Below, piece by piece: positions 1-8,215 of a stretch of DNA of 20,376 nucleotides. Location: contig JAYMTA010001363.1 of the NCBI GenBank assembly GCA_036897625.1, positions 1 to 20,376 of the forward strand, given 5' to 3'. The translations under genes and the position numbers were made by a program. The notes under the pieces are model-generated. The model did no database searches. It saw only the letters and a program-made list of their open reading frames with translations, and was not told where the DNA came from. Origin of the DNA: Pelargonium cotyledonis (lineage: Eukaryota > Streptophyta > Magnoliopsida > Geraniales > Geraniaceae). How positions within the stretch are numbered: the first letter of the stretch is position 1; every line of letters begins with the position of its first letter.

Positions 1-1390
1 TGCTCTAACAATGGCCTCATGTTTTTCTTGAGGCAAGTTATGCGCTTGAATACTTTATTTGGAGGAACCCACGAAGATAACTGCAAAAAAGTAGATAAAA
101 AACTATGTTAACTTATAATTGAACTTCAAAAGATATATGATAAAATGCATGATACACATAAAAGTTGCAGAAATGCATTACCTAGTTTGCTATGGTTGTT
201 GAATTTGGTATAATAGTGCTAGTAGGCCATTGGTTTTTGGATGAGAATCCATTCACCCAAAATACAGACACACTCTAACATTAACAGTCACACAAAAGAG
301 AAAGCTTCCAATAGTTGAACAAAGGGAAAATGTGAAAAAGAACATACACATGGAAAATGGAACGCTTATAGAATACTACAAATTGTTGATAAGCTAGCAT
401 CGTCCATACAACATTACAAAATAATCAATTCAAAAAAGTTGATCACAAAAAAATGAATAGTCCAGGATATGTTATTCATACCTTTGTATTAGAATGTGGA
501 CAACATCATTATCGAAATTACAACAATGCACATGAACTAGAAAAAATGTACCTCTTAGAATATATATTTCTCATGGCAAGCAATTTGGACAATGCCTCTT
601 TGGGGCTATTAGCATATGTGGTATGCAAAATCCAAGAAGCATACTTGTAAAAGTAGACACTGATCACTCTAATAATCCAACAAGATCATATCACAGATGA
701 TAATACTCGTAAAAACAAAGTAAAGCACAAACTAAATAATTTGATATGTCGTAACAGTGCACACAAGTTTTAGCAACTGAATTTGTTTAACGTAGATACG
801 TGGAGTATATGTACCTTCAATTTTCAATTTATCTTCAACGCCTTTACATCTAAGCGAGCACTTGCTTGAACCTTTATCAATAAACAAGGATGGCAAGGTC
901 ACCAGTGGTGTAAATAACATAATAGCATTTATATGAATGAGATTTGATGAAAATTATGGTAAGGGCAAACAAAAAGTTGCAATAAACTCACATTTCCACA
1001 GATCGGCCCATTTTAGTTCAATTGAGGTACCAAATGAAAGTTCATAGTTAGTATCCTAATATCATGCATGAGTCACATCCAATAACAGATTATGAGTCAT
1101 GACACCTCTGCCTCTTCTAATATATTTTGCACTCTAAGTAGATGTACAACCTAGTTCATCATAGTATCCTAATATCAGTTGGGTTGACTCAAATATGTTT
1201 TTTATGCAAAAGTGATAGCATCAATGAGCTGATAAATTCAGTCAAATTGAGAATAGAACTTACTTTCTCCACTAAGTTTAGAGCCTCTGGATCCCCAGAA
1301 GGCTAAGGAATTTCTTCTGTTTTAGTGACTAAAGGATTTCAAAACTTCTTTCAAAATGTAAGTAACAGACTTCGTCTTTTCCTGCAGCAG
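1..1390 (-). pseudogene. Decayed exon-like fragments, unidentified
   Basis: Several minus-strand blocks look like old exons. 1-84 follows TTTTTTGCAG and reads LSSWVPPNKVFKRITCLKKN. About 551-640 ends in a GTACAT donor and contains SPKEALSKLLAMRNIYSKR. About 833-920 ends in a GTACAT donor and contains SLFIDKGSSKCSLRCKGVED. About 1273-1384 follows CTGCTGCAG and contains EKTKSVTYILKEVLKSF, then a frameshift and an internal stop before GDPEALNLVEK. I do not recognise the protein. The blocks do not join into one open frame. They lie left of a CACTA end, so they could be transposase remnants or a captured host gene. Confidence 0.3.
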
Positions 1391-1639
1391 ACATAAATAT
1401 GATAAATAGTAAGAAAAGAGAATGGAAAAAGATAAAACAAATGACTAGTACAAAAAATAAACATTGGTCTTGGTGACAACATGATCCACTATGCTCATTT
1501 GTGTATACCCACTTGGATCCATAAGCTGATTGGATCCATAAACTAAAGTAACAATACCCACTTGTGTATCCATAAGAGCTAAATGTTAGTACTCAATCAG
1601 AAACTCTTAAGTCTCAAGTAATATTTGCTCAAGAAAGAC

Positions 1640-1939
1640 AACTCTTACGATTGATCGGAGGACGACAGATACCTAGAACGCAAACAGATCGCCGATCGGA
1701 TAAAGAAAAATGAACTTTTGGGGAAGAGAAAATAATAATAATAAAATAATAAAAAAAATATGTAAGACGGCGCTGCTGATATCGTATTTTGTTTTGGGGC
1801 ATTTGATCGTAGAAGACGGTTGAAATCATCGGTTACTTAAAGTGTAACATAGGAGACGAACCATTTGACTGTTTCCTGTAGTTTTACATAGAAGACGGAT
1901 TATATCTGACCGTCTCCTATAGGCAAGTTTCTTGTAGTG
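1640..1939 (+). mobile_element. Right terminus of a CACTA (En/Spm) transposon
   Basis: The sequence TTTCTTGTAGTG ending at 1939 is the reverse complement of the classic CACTA end CACTACAAGAAA. The 180 bp before it hold repeated subterminal motifs: AAGACGG at about 1765, 1814 and 1892, and inverted forms GGAGACG (about 1851) and CCGTCTCC (about 1910). These are typical transposase-binding repeats of this family. No matching left end is visible, so it probably lies before position 1. The three bases after the end are CAT, the expected target duplication if a CAT precedes the left end. Confidence 0.75.
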
Positions 1940-2915
1940 CATATGAAAAATAGTGAACTAGCAATGATAAATTTATTGTTTTTATTTAAAGGTAAGAAAA
2001 TTATTTAATATTTTTTTCTAATATTTGTGAAAAACTCTAAAACGACATTTAATTTTAAATGGAGGTAGCATTGGTTAATTCATATCCAAATATGCGCTAT
2101 ATATGCTATGCTAGCGCTAGTTTCAACTTTCAAGCTAGCTAGGCCATTCACTGGATTTGATGAGAGCTCAGAGAGCTAGCTCCCACTCCGACAACTACAT
2201 TGCTTTTTTGTCTGAAAAGATCTGAATTAAGTTGGTTGGAGCAGAATATAGTCGACGTCTCTCAGATCTAGTTAAGCAACCTATGTAAATTGTGAATATG
2301 GAAATTAGAGTACGTTTTGAAAGATATTAACTGCTGAAAACTATATTTACCACTTTAATTAGTACGTACTGAAACCCTACATATATTGATATATACATAT
2401 ATGCATGGTATGCAAGCCTGGAAATTAACAAAGTCATGCATGCATGGTAGAGCTCTCAAATCTTCAAAAAGCTGCAGATTAATACTAAGATTACAAATAA
2501 TTCCAACACTTGCACCCTTATCTTGAGTAGCAATCAGACCTCACTTGAAATACTCTTCAAAATCAATACCAAATCATATCATTATGTAGTTACTACCTAA
2601 GTACAATCTGATAATTATACTTATTATTAGAAACTACATATTAATTATAGTTCATATGGATGCTTTATTCACACAACAGTCCCCTCATTTCTATTTCTTT
2701 TTGGCCCAAAATGGGAGATTTTCCTAGTAGTATTTATCACCCTATATATATATATGTTGCCGACACGCAACACGGACAATCGTGATTCAGACATATGAAT
2801 CATCATTTTGTAAAATCTCCTACTCAATACGAAATATATTATATATGTATGTAAACTGTAAATTTACACCGCATCATATTGCGGCAACTTATTAATGAAT
2901 TCAGAACACACATAT
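1940..2915. other. Intergenic, nothing recognised
   Basis: AT-rich sequence between the CACTA end and the Copia LTR. It holds short palindromic words such as GCTAGC and TGCATGCATG but no gene, tail or terminal repeat I can name. Confidence 0.5.
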
Positions 2916-4048
2916 TGTTAAGTGTTTTTTTTTTTCTTTTTTTAAAGAGTAGTGTATGGAAATATGGAAGGATCTCCGTTATTGAGAGAGTGACTAAAAA
3001 TGAGTAAAAACTTAGGTTGTAATCAAAAGAAAGACAAACGCTAAATACCAAAAAATCTTGTTTATTGTATTTCACTTGTCTTGATATTTTACTAGAGAAG
3101 AGATCACACATATAAATTTTATAGAGATATGAGACCTAAACATGTCTTGTTTCATGTTACAAATGATTGCATGTTTAAGTTGAATAAAGCAACAATCAAA
3201 GCTAGAGGCTGCTGAAATTCTCCACCATGGATGCTTCAAGAGGTAAGTATTTCTTTTATACTTTGTAATCTTAACCTCTATAATATTTGTATGATCAGAA
3301 CAATTTTGCTTACTTGCATGAATCCTAAATAACATTCTTGGTTGTTGCATGTTGATATTTTGATGTTTGATGATGAAATAAAATTGGGGTTTTTACTTTT
3401 TTTTCTTTTCTTCACATAATCTGAAAATAATTTGGTTCAAATAGCATTGCATGTAGAATCGGAGCAAATTTTGGTAACTGTCCGTTTTTTGTTCTGTTCT
3501 GCGTTTACTGCTACTGTTTCTGGGTAAATTTGGCTTTCCAACTGATTCGAACATAGGCCCTTACACATCTAACATATTTGGTACCATGCATCTTGACCGC
3601 ATGAGCTACGTGCTTATTTGGTGTATTTTGTTAATAGTTTTATATATGTACTGTAAAACTGTCTGTGTAGGGAAAATATAAAATGAAAATAAGAGTTCCA
3701 AGCAGAATCAAACCTTGGTCGCTATGCGAAACCATATGAGCCAGACAACTACTTTGCTTATTATGTTCATAATATATATACATGTATTAAAAGGCTGTCT
3801 GTAAATGAAATACAAAATAAAATGGCACTTTTGCATGATATGTGGTTCGAACCATCTAACCAACTAAGCTAAGTTATATTCATGCTATGTGTTTTGCAGA
3901 TTATGTTTATAATCATATTTCAAACACAGTTTGTTATTTATGAAATTATTTGTATACATTTCATATTATGCATGATTATTACGACATATGCATGAGACAC
4001 CAGTTTAAGAAGATGACATAAGAGGAAAATGTATTAATTAATTTAACA
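2916..4048 (-). mobile_element. Copia 3' LTR (minus strand), interrupted
   Basis: Two blocks (2916-3185 and about 3980-4048) together align to the LTR at 5847-6258 in the same orientation. They share an exact 20-mer GAGAGTGACTAAAAATGAGT (2986-3005 and 5910-5929) and the blocks around TTTATAGAGATAT and TGAGACAC...AAGATGACA. The minus-strand LTR starts TGTTAAATTAAT at 4048, directly after the polypurine tract. A block of about 795 bp that is absent from the other copy splits it. Confidence 0.7.
3186..3980. other. Insertion or foreign segment inside the Copia LTR
   Basis: This segment is absent from the other LTR copy, so it is probably a later insertion; the ends are known only to about 15 bp. 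It holds CCACCATGGATGCTTCAAGA followed by GTAAGT (ATG at 3228), which resembles a first exon and donor. It also holds two diverged tandem copies of about 125 bp (around 3655-3780 and 3790-3915), marked by CTGTCTGT at the start and ATTATGTT near the end. I cannot assign it to a family. Confidence 0.4.
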
Positions 4049-4057
4049 TTCCTCCTT
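4049..4057 (-). other. Copia polypurine tract
   Basis: The minus strand reads AAGGAGGAA immediately before the LTR start TGTT. This is the expected priming site for plus-strand DNA synthesis. It overlaps the stop codon of the pol remnant. Confidence 0.7.
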
Positions 4058-4150
4058 AATACTCTTTCACAATGCCTATCAGATTCCTTAAGAACTCGAA
4101 CTTAGGTTTCCCAAGAGCCTGATAGATATATTGGGAAAGTGTATTTAGAA
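4056..4150 (-). pseudogene. Copia pol C-terminal remnant
   Basis: The minus strand reads ...QALGKPKFEFLRNLIGIV KEY and TAA. This is the standard end of Copia polyproteins after the RNase H domain (KALGKxxFEFLRxxLGI). Only about 30 codons remain. Everything upstream is replaced by an opposite-facing LTR fragment. Confidence 0.75.
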
Positions 4151-4340
4151 ATATGAGTGTTATATTAATACACTACCGTTTAGAAAGCCAAATGTGCCAT
4201 CTCCCTAAACTGGTGTCTCAAGAATGGATACAAATGTCTTCATATGTGTCAAGCATCCAATCATCTATGTGTTAGAAGCTTAATTAGAGCTCTAATATCT
4301 CTATAAATATGTGGGTGATCTTCTCTTGTAAAATATATAT

Positions 4341-4345
4341 CAAGT
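4341..4345. repeat. Target site duplication CAAGT (left)
   Basis: Matches CAAGT at 5606-5610 on the other side of the solo LTR. Confidence 0.85.
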
Positions 4346-4612
4346 TGATTTTACTCTAAAAATCAAAAAATGAATGTGTTGACGTGTCGGTCTTGGGATG
4401 CTTCCACGTGATAGTCTCGTGATTTTGTGCAAGTGTATGAGCTGGGTTTCTGTTGGCATCCGGGTCTTCAGGGTCCAGTCTTGGGAATCAGGTTTCTAGA
4501 CTTGATTCCTGCGAACACGAACACACCGTTAAGTAGAGTCCCGAATGTGTGTCCGGGGGACCACCTCCGGCGTGAGAATAAGAATCTCCATACAAATGTT
4601 TAAAGAAAGGTT

Positions 4613-4652
4613 CGAAGATTCGAAAATCTTCGATGAATGTTTGAAGATCTTC
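4613..4652. promoter_or_regulatory. Paired palindromes upstream of the LTR TATA box
   Basis: CGAAGATTCGAAAATCTTCG (4613-4632) is an 8-bp stem with a CGAA loop, and GAAGATCTTC (4643-4652) is a perfect palindrome. Both lie about 90-130 bp before the TATA-like box at 4741. The first contains CGAAGATTCG, which fits the nGAAnnTTCn core of a heat-shock element. A regulatory role is inference. Confidence 0.4.
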
Positions 4653-4740
4653 GAAGAACACAAAGAACAGTTGAGAGAGTTTTCGTGCTTTCGAGTTCAA
4701 ATATGGAAAAATGAGATCCTTTTACCTTTGGTGAGAGACC

Positions 4741-4751
4741 CTATTTATAGG
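4741..4751 (+). promoter_or_regulatory. TATA-like box in the solo LTR
   Basis: CTATTTATAGG resembles the TATA box of many plant LTRs and fixes the likely transcription direction of the element as plus. Confidence 0.5.
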
Positions 4752-5041
4752 CTCAAAACTCACCTGGTGATGTGGCGGTGCGTGATTGGCAGAAATTCTC
4801 GCGGGTCCCACTCCAAAAAATGGGAGTCTTCATTTGTGGAGTTCATATCTGCGAAGGGAGCATGCTCTTGGAGATCATGTTCAAGAAACTGTACTCACTT
4901 GAGAATCTTGTTCGCAAGAAACATGTTGATGAGAAGCACGTCCACGAGGAGAGAGTGCGTTCTTGTTTTCTGTTTCCAGTTTTAAAATGGAGATGTCCAA
5001 AAAGGGAACGCCAGTGTGTAGAGTATCCAGATGTGGAAAGA

Positions 5042-5155
5042 AGTTCAGGAGTCCTGACGGAGAAGAAGTTCAGGTTTCTTGACGGAGAATGAGTTCAGGA
5101 GTCCTGATGGCGGAGTTCAGATTTCCTGACGGAGAAGAAGTTCAGGTTTCTTGTG
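5042..5155 (+). repeat. Tandem repeat, about 25-bp units, in the solo LTR
   Basis: Five units start with AGTTCAGG or AGTTCAGA at 5042, 5067, 5092, 5114 and 5139. Units alternate between an AGGAGTCCTGA and an AGGTTTCTTGA type, which suggests amplification of a 50-bp pair. The third unit is 3 bp short and the last is partial. Confidence 0.85.
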
Positions 5156-5605
5156 TTCGGATGTCTTCCAGAATGATGACAAAAAATGTGAAAAGGTTGA
5201 GCTGCAATGTGACTCTTGAACTAAGCTGCGTTGGGCTTGGGTTGCACGGAATGGGTTGAACTGCTGTTGCGTTGGGCCTGCTTTGGACTTGTCTAGAGAA
5301 GCTGCAAAAATCACATGGCATGCTTGCGTTTGGTGGGAGTTGAACCTTAAACCTCTGACTTGAACTTGAAATTACTTTGGTCACTTGAGCTAAGTGGTTA
5401 TTGGTGTCCATTTGATAATCTTTTTGGTTTTAATGGATATCCGTGGTCTTTTGCCCCAAATTAGTTCGTAACACCGACCAGCTCCGAGACCAAATTAATT
5501 ATTCGGCTCTTGACTTGGACTTGTCCACGTGTCGGGATTGAGTTACTGAGCCACCTGTCAATTTATCATTAGACGTTTGTATTTACGATTTTTTGTGCTG
5601 AATCA

Positions 5606-5610
5606 CAAGT
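5606..5610. repeat. Target site duplication CAAGT (right)
   Basis: Partner of 4341-4345. Integrase makes a staggered cut of this length. Confidence 0.85.
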
Positions 5611-5640
5611 AAACTGAAATAACAATAAATAGAAAGTTCG

Positions 5641-5800
5641 CAAACATAGTGTCAGTATTTTCTAATACTGTAAATCCGTCTTGAATGATATCCCATAAGT
5701 GTGGGTATGTAAAAAAAAGTCTTCATCTTGATGCTTCAAAAATCATAGTTTTCATCGTCAAATTAGAGAGGAACAGAAATGATAAGTTTTGGATGAACTT
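5641..5800 (-). pseudogene. Copia gag N-terminal remnant
   Basis: The minus strand reads FDDENYDF, a stop, SIKMKTFF, then after a +1 shift LWDIIQDGFTVLENTD. This is the signature start of Copia gag polyproteins (F.G.NY..W...M...L....LW.....G). At least one in-frame stop (where a Trp codon is expected) and one frameshift make it non-functional. It sits just downstream of the primer binding site, as expected. Confidence 0.75.
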
Positions 5801-5833
5801 GTTGTGGATATGATGACCCTACGCCCTTATGAT

Positions 5834-5845
5834 GTTTTGATACCA
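5834..5845 (-). other. Copia primer binding site
   Basis: The minus strand reads TGGTATCAAAAC, close to TGGTATCAGAGC, the usual binding site for the 3' end of initiator tRNA-Met in plant Copia elements. It lies one base inside the 5' LTR end, as expected. Confidence 0.75.
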
Positions 5846-5846
5846 C

Positions 5847-6258
5847 TGCGCGCTAGTTTTTATGTGAAAGAGCAGCATATGAAAATTTGAAAGAAACTTG
5901 GTTAATTAGGAGAGTGACTAAAAATGAGTGGAAATTTAGATGGTTATGAGACTATAGAAAGGGTTGAAAAGACTAAAAAGCTAACGAACTAAATAAGAAC
6001 TTGTAATTAAAAGAGAACCAAATGCTAAAGGCTAACTACTAACTCTCTTGTTTAGTGTTATTTCACTGTACTTGACATTTTACAAGTTAAGATGACACCA
6101 ATATTTATAGAGATATTCTTGACACTTAGATGACACATGGCTTCTTTCTTGCTATAGATGATTGCATGCTTCACACAATGGAGACACTTGTATTAATGTA
6201 TGAGACACTAATTTAGGAAGATGACACATATGACTTTCTGTTAAAAGTGTTATACACA
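5847..6258 (-). mobile_element. Copia 5' LTR (minus strand)
   Basis: About 412 bp. The minus strand runs from TGTGTATAAC (6258) to ...CGCGCA (5847), next to the primer binding site. A TATA box (CTATAAATAT on the minus strand) lies at 6101-6110. It aligns to the split LTR at 2916-4048 but with many differences and indels, so the element is old, or the two LTRs come from different insertions of one family. I found no clear target duplication. The outer end is uncertain by a few bases. Confidence 0.75.
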
Positions 6259-6336
6259 TACATATACATATGTATACACATAGAAATTGATGTGTACAAC
6301 ATAAACAAGTCAATCAACCTACACATGCCATGCAGC

Positions 6337-6601
6337 TGCTACAAAAAAGTTCTTAATATGTGACGGAAATTTTTATCACAGATTTGTGGATTTTATTCAT
6401 AAAATATAATTTGTGACGGAGCTGTGACGAAATATATACTTCTGTCATTATTTAGGTTATCACATATGGTTGTGACAGAAATTTTTGTCACACATGTGTG
6501 TCTGTTAAAGAAAATATAATTTCTGTCACAATTTATAACAGAACTGTGACGAAATTTTTTGTCACAAATTTCCGTCATAGTCTGCAATATTTTTGGTAGT
6601 G
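6337..6601. mobile_element. Small CACTA-like non-autonomous element
   Basis: The right end TTTTTGGTAGTG (ending 6601) is the inverse of CACTACCAAAAA. The left end TGCTACAAAAAA (6337) matches it with changes in the first two bases. Inside, TGTGACGGAAATTT and its inverse TTTCGTCACAG recur at least six times in both directions, so the whole 265 bp can fold on itself. No target duplication is visible. It could be a MITE or a fragment formed from CACTA subterminal repeats. It has no protein. Confidence 0.6.
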
Positions 6602-6914
6602 AATATAGTCTATTGTAGCTGAATATTTTAGTTCTATAAGAGAGCAACAATAATAAAGAAAAAACAATAATTAAAAACTGAAGAATTTTAATTTCATAAA
6701 AGCTTGTTGATAGACAAATCAATGATAAGAAAACAAGAGAGTGCTTCTAGTAATCATCAAATTATGCAACCTTGTATTCTCCAAATTAATATTTATGTTG
6801 TTTGAGAGGAATACTAAAAGAAGAAAATAACAACTGATCAGTGATCATGTATATATCCCAAACAGCAATTGCCATTTCTGTATAAACTAAAAGTCTATTT
6901 CAATTTGCCATTGC
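6602..6914. other. Intergenic, nothing recognised
   Basis: AT-rich sequence between the CACTA-like element and the tandem repeats. No gene or terminal repeat is seen. Confidence 0.5.
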
Positions 6915-6990
6915 AAGTGGGCCTTAATATTGGGCCTTCCAAGTGGGTCTTAATATTGGGCTTTGTAAGAGGGTCAAATATTGGGTCTAG
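6915..6990. repeat. Tandem repeat, 26-bp units
   Basis: Two full units (6915-6940 and 6941-6966) and one diverged unit (6967-6990) share AAGTGGG...TTAATATTGGGC. GGGCC motifs recur within them. Confidence 0.85.
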
Positions 6991-7011
6991 AAGCCTATAG
7001 GTGTCATATGT

Positions 7012-7095
7012 CAAAATAAATAATGGTTTATATAGTTCACTAATATCAATGTACAAAATAAATAATGGTTTATATAGTCCATTATTATCGATATC
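7012..7095. repeat. Tandem repeat, 42-bp units
   Basis: Two units (7012-7053 and 7054-7095) both start CAAAATAAATAATGGTTTAT and continue ATAGT.CA. The second unit abuts the LINE tail. Confidence 0.85.
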
Positions 7096-7166
7096 TTTTT
7101 TTTTTATTCTAATAAAGAGTTTCATTAAATATTGGAAAGGCTTAAAAAGTTAAAATTATTACACAC

Positions 7167-8215
7167 CTATGTATTAGATCTACCTAATCTTCCAAGACTA
7201 GCTAGATGGTGAGCAGCGGCAACCATATTTCTTTTTACAAGCAAAAGTTTGTCATTGAAAGGGCAAAAAAAAACTACATAGGTGATGTCCGCCACGGCCG
7301 CCCTGCAATCAGCCTGACCAATACTGAAACTCTCTTCACGCTGAGTGATCGCCCTGTGTAACAAAAACCAATATGTAAGGATACAAAATTTAGATAAATT
7401 ATGAACCATAATAAAGTTCCAAGCATTAAGAACTGCTTGGAGCTCGTCACTTAGAGCGTTTGTAGTAGAGGAAGGGCTACAAAATCTAGCAAGCGGGTCA
7501 CCGCTTTTGTTTTGAATCTCCCATCCTATTCCGGCCTGATTATCTTTGTAAGAGCAGTCACAAAGAATAAAACGATCCGCATCTTCGGTCATAAATAGAT
7601 CAGAGAGATTTCTGAAAGTTTGGGACCGTTGTCTTCGGCATTTAGAGAGAGCACTAATACGGATCTTGTCCTCAAACATTTTGTAGAAATCTTCTACCAG
7701 AAGCTGAGCACACGATAAAATTTTTTTGATATTAAACGGATCAGCTCTAAAGAGGAAATTATTCCTTGCTTTCCAAATTTCCCAAGCGATCGCAGTAGAC
7801 CAATAGAGGAGATGATGAGAGTCTTTGTCATTACTCTTCAAAATACCGAGCACTGAAGAAATCCACTCAAGGCAAGATCTAATAGAATCAGCTCGAATGT
7901 TTATAGGAGAAGCGAACCAACAAGCTTTGCTGAGAGTGCAATGGAAGATAATATGTATCGTTGTTTCATCCGTCTGCTTGCATCTGGGGCAAGAAGGATC
8001 GTGGTAGAGTTTTCTCTTATGGAGAGAATGGGCAGAGGGAAAGGCAGAATAGCAGGCTTTCCACCAAAAAACTTTGAATTTTTCCGGAAGTTTAGCACTC
8101 CAAAGCTTTTTCCATAAGGGGGGAGGGGGAGTTGGGGGTTGATTGGCCAGGGAAGATAGACCAATATCATAAGCCTTTTTAACTGAGAATCTGCAATCGG
8201 AAGAGTCTACTCATT
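7167..8215 (-). pseudogene. LINE zf-RVT and RNase H open segment
   Basis: This is the longest surviving open part of the LINE, running from just after an internal TGA near 8213 to the stop at 7167, about 345 codons. It covers SVKKAYDIG, PPPPLWKKLW, the CPRC...HIIFHC zinc site, AWEIWKARNNFLF and the RNase H domain. In RNase H the first Asp (LCDCSYKD) and the Glu (DELQA) are present. The Asp expected in the TDS motif is not visible (ILTYWF), so the enzyme would be inactive. Confidence 0.8.

Larger units (their letters stand above)
4346..5605 (+). mobile_element. Solo LTR, 1260 bp, with 5-bp target duplication
   Basis: The ends are TGATT at 4346 and AATCA at 5605: TG...CA with a perfect 5-bp inverted terminus. 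Both sides are flanked by CAAGT (4341-4345 and 5606-5610), the 5-bp duplication left by LTR-retrotransposon integration. Removing the element and one CAAGT rejoins a related Copia LTR exactly. A TATA-like CTATTTATAG lies at 4741, so transcription would run on the plus strand. It has no internal coding region. The open frames inside (such as 4545-4985) carry no family motifs. Superfamily is undetermined (Copia or Ty3). Confidence 0.88.
4155..5640 (+). mobile_element. Opposite-facing Copia LTR fragment, split by a solo LTR
   Basis: The blocks 4155-4345 and 5606-5640 align, in plus orientation, to the reverse complement of the 5847-6258 LTR. They share AGAAAG..ATGTG.CATCT.CCTAAA, TGTCAAG, AATCATCTAT, CTCTATAAATAT (TATA box at 4301) and CTTGTAAAATAT. 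After the insertion they continue with AACTGAAATAACA.TAAA. The fragment starts near TGTTATATTAAT at 4157. Its downstream half is missing. Confidence 0.65.

Noticed and set aside
453..650. 65-codon plus-strand open frame
   Set aside because: No signature. The minus strand in the same place reads better, with a splice-like border.
2839..3350. Two minus-strand open frames of about 90 codons
   Set aside because: They run across the Copia LTR and its insertion with no protein signature.
3830..3870. GGTTCGAACC with nearby tRNA-like words
   Set aside because: It resembles a pol III B box, but no A box at the right spacing or cloverleaf can be formed, so no tRNA or SINE is called.
4545..5092. Overlapping plus-strand open frames (146 and 106 codons)
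   Set aside because: They lie wholly inside the solo LTR, have no family motif and overlap each other in different frames.
6393..6722. 109-codon minus-strand open frame
   Set aside because: It is made of the repeated TGTGACGG motif of the CACTA-like element read in one frame.
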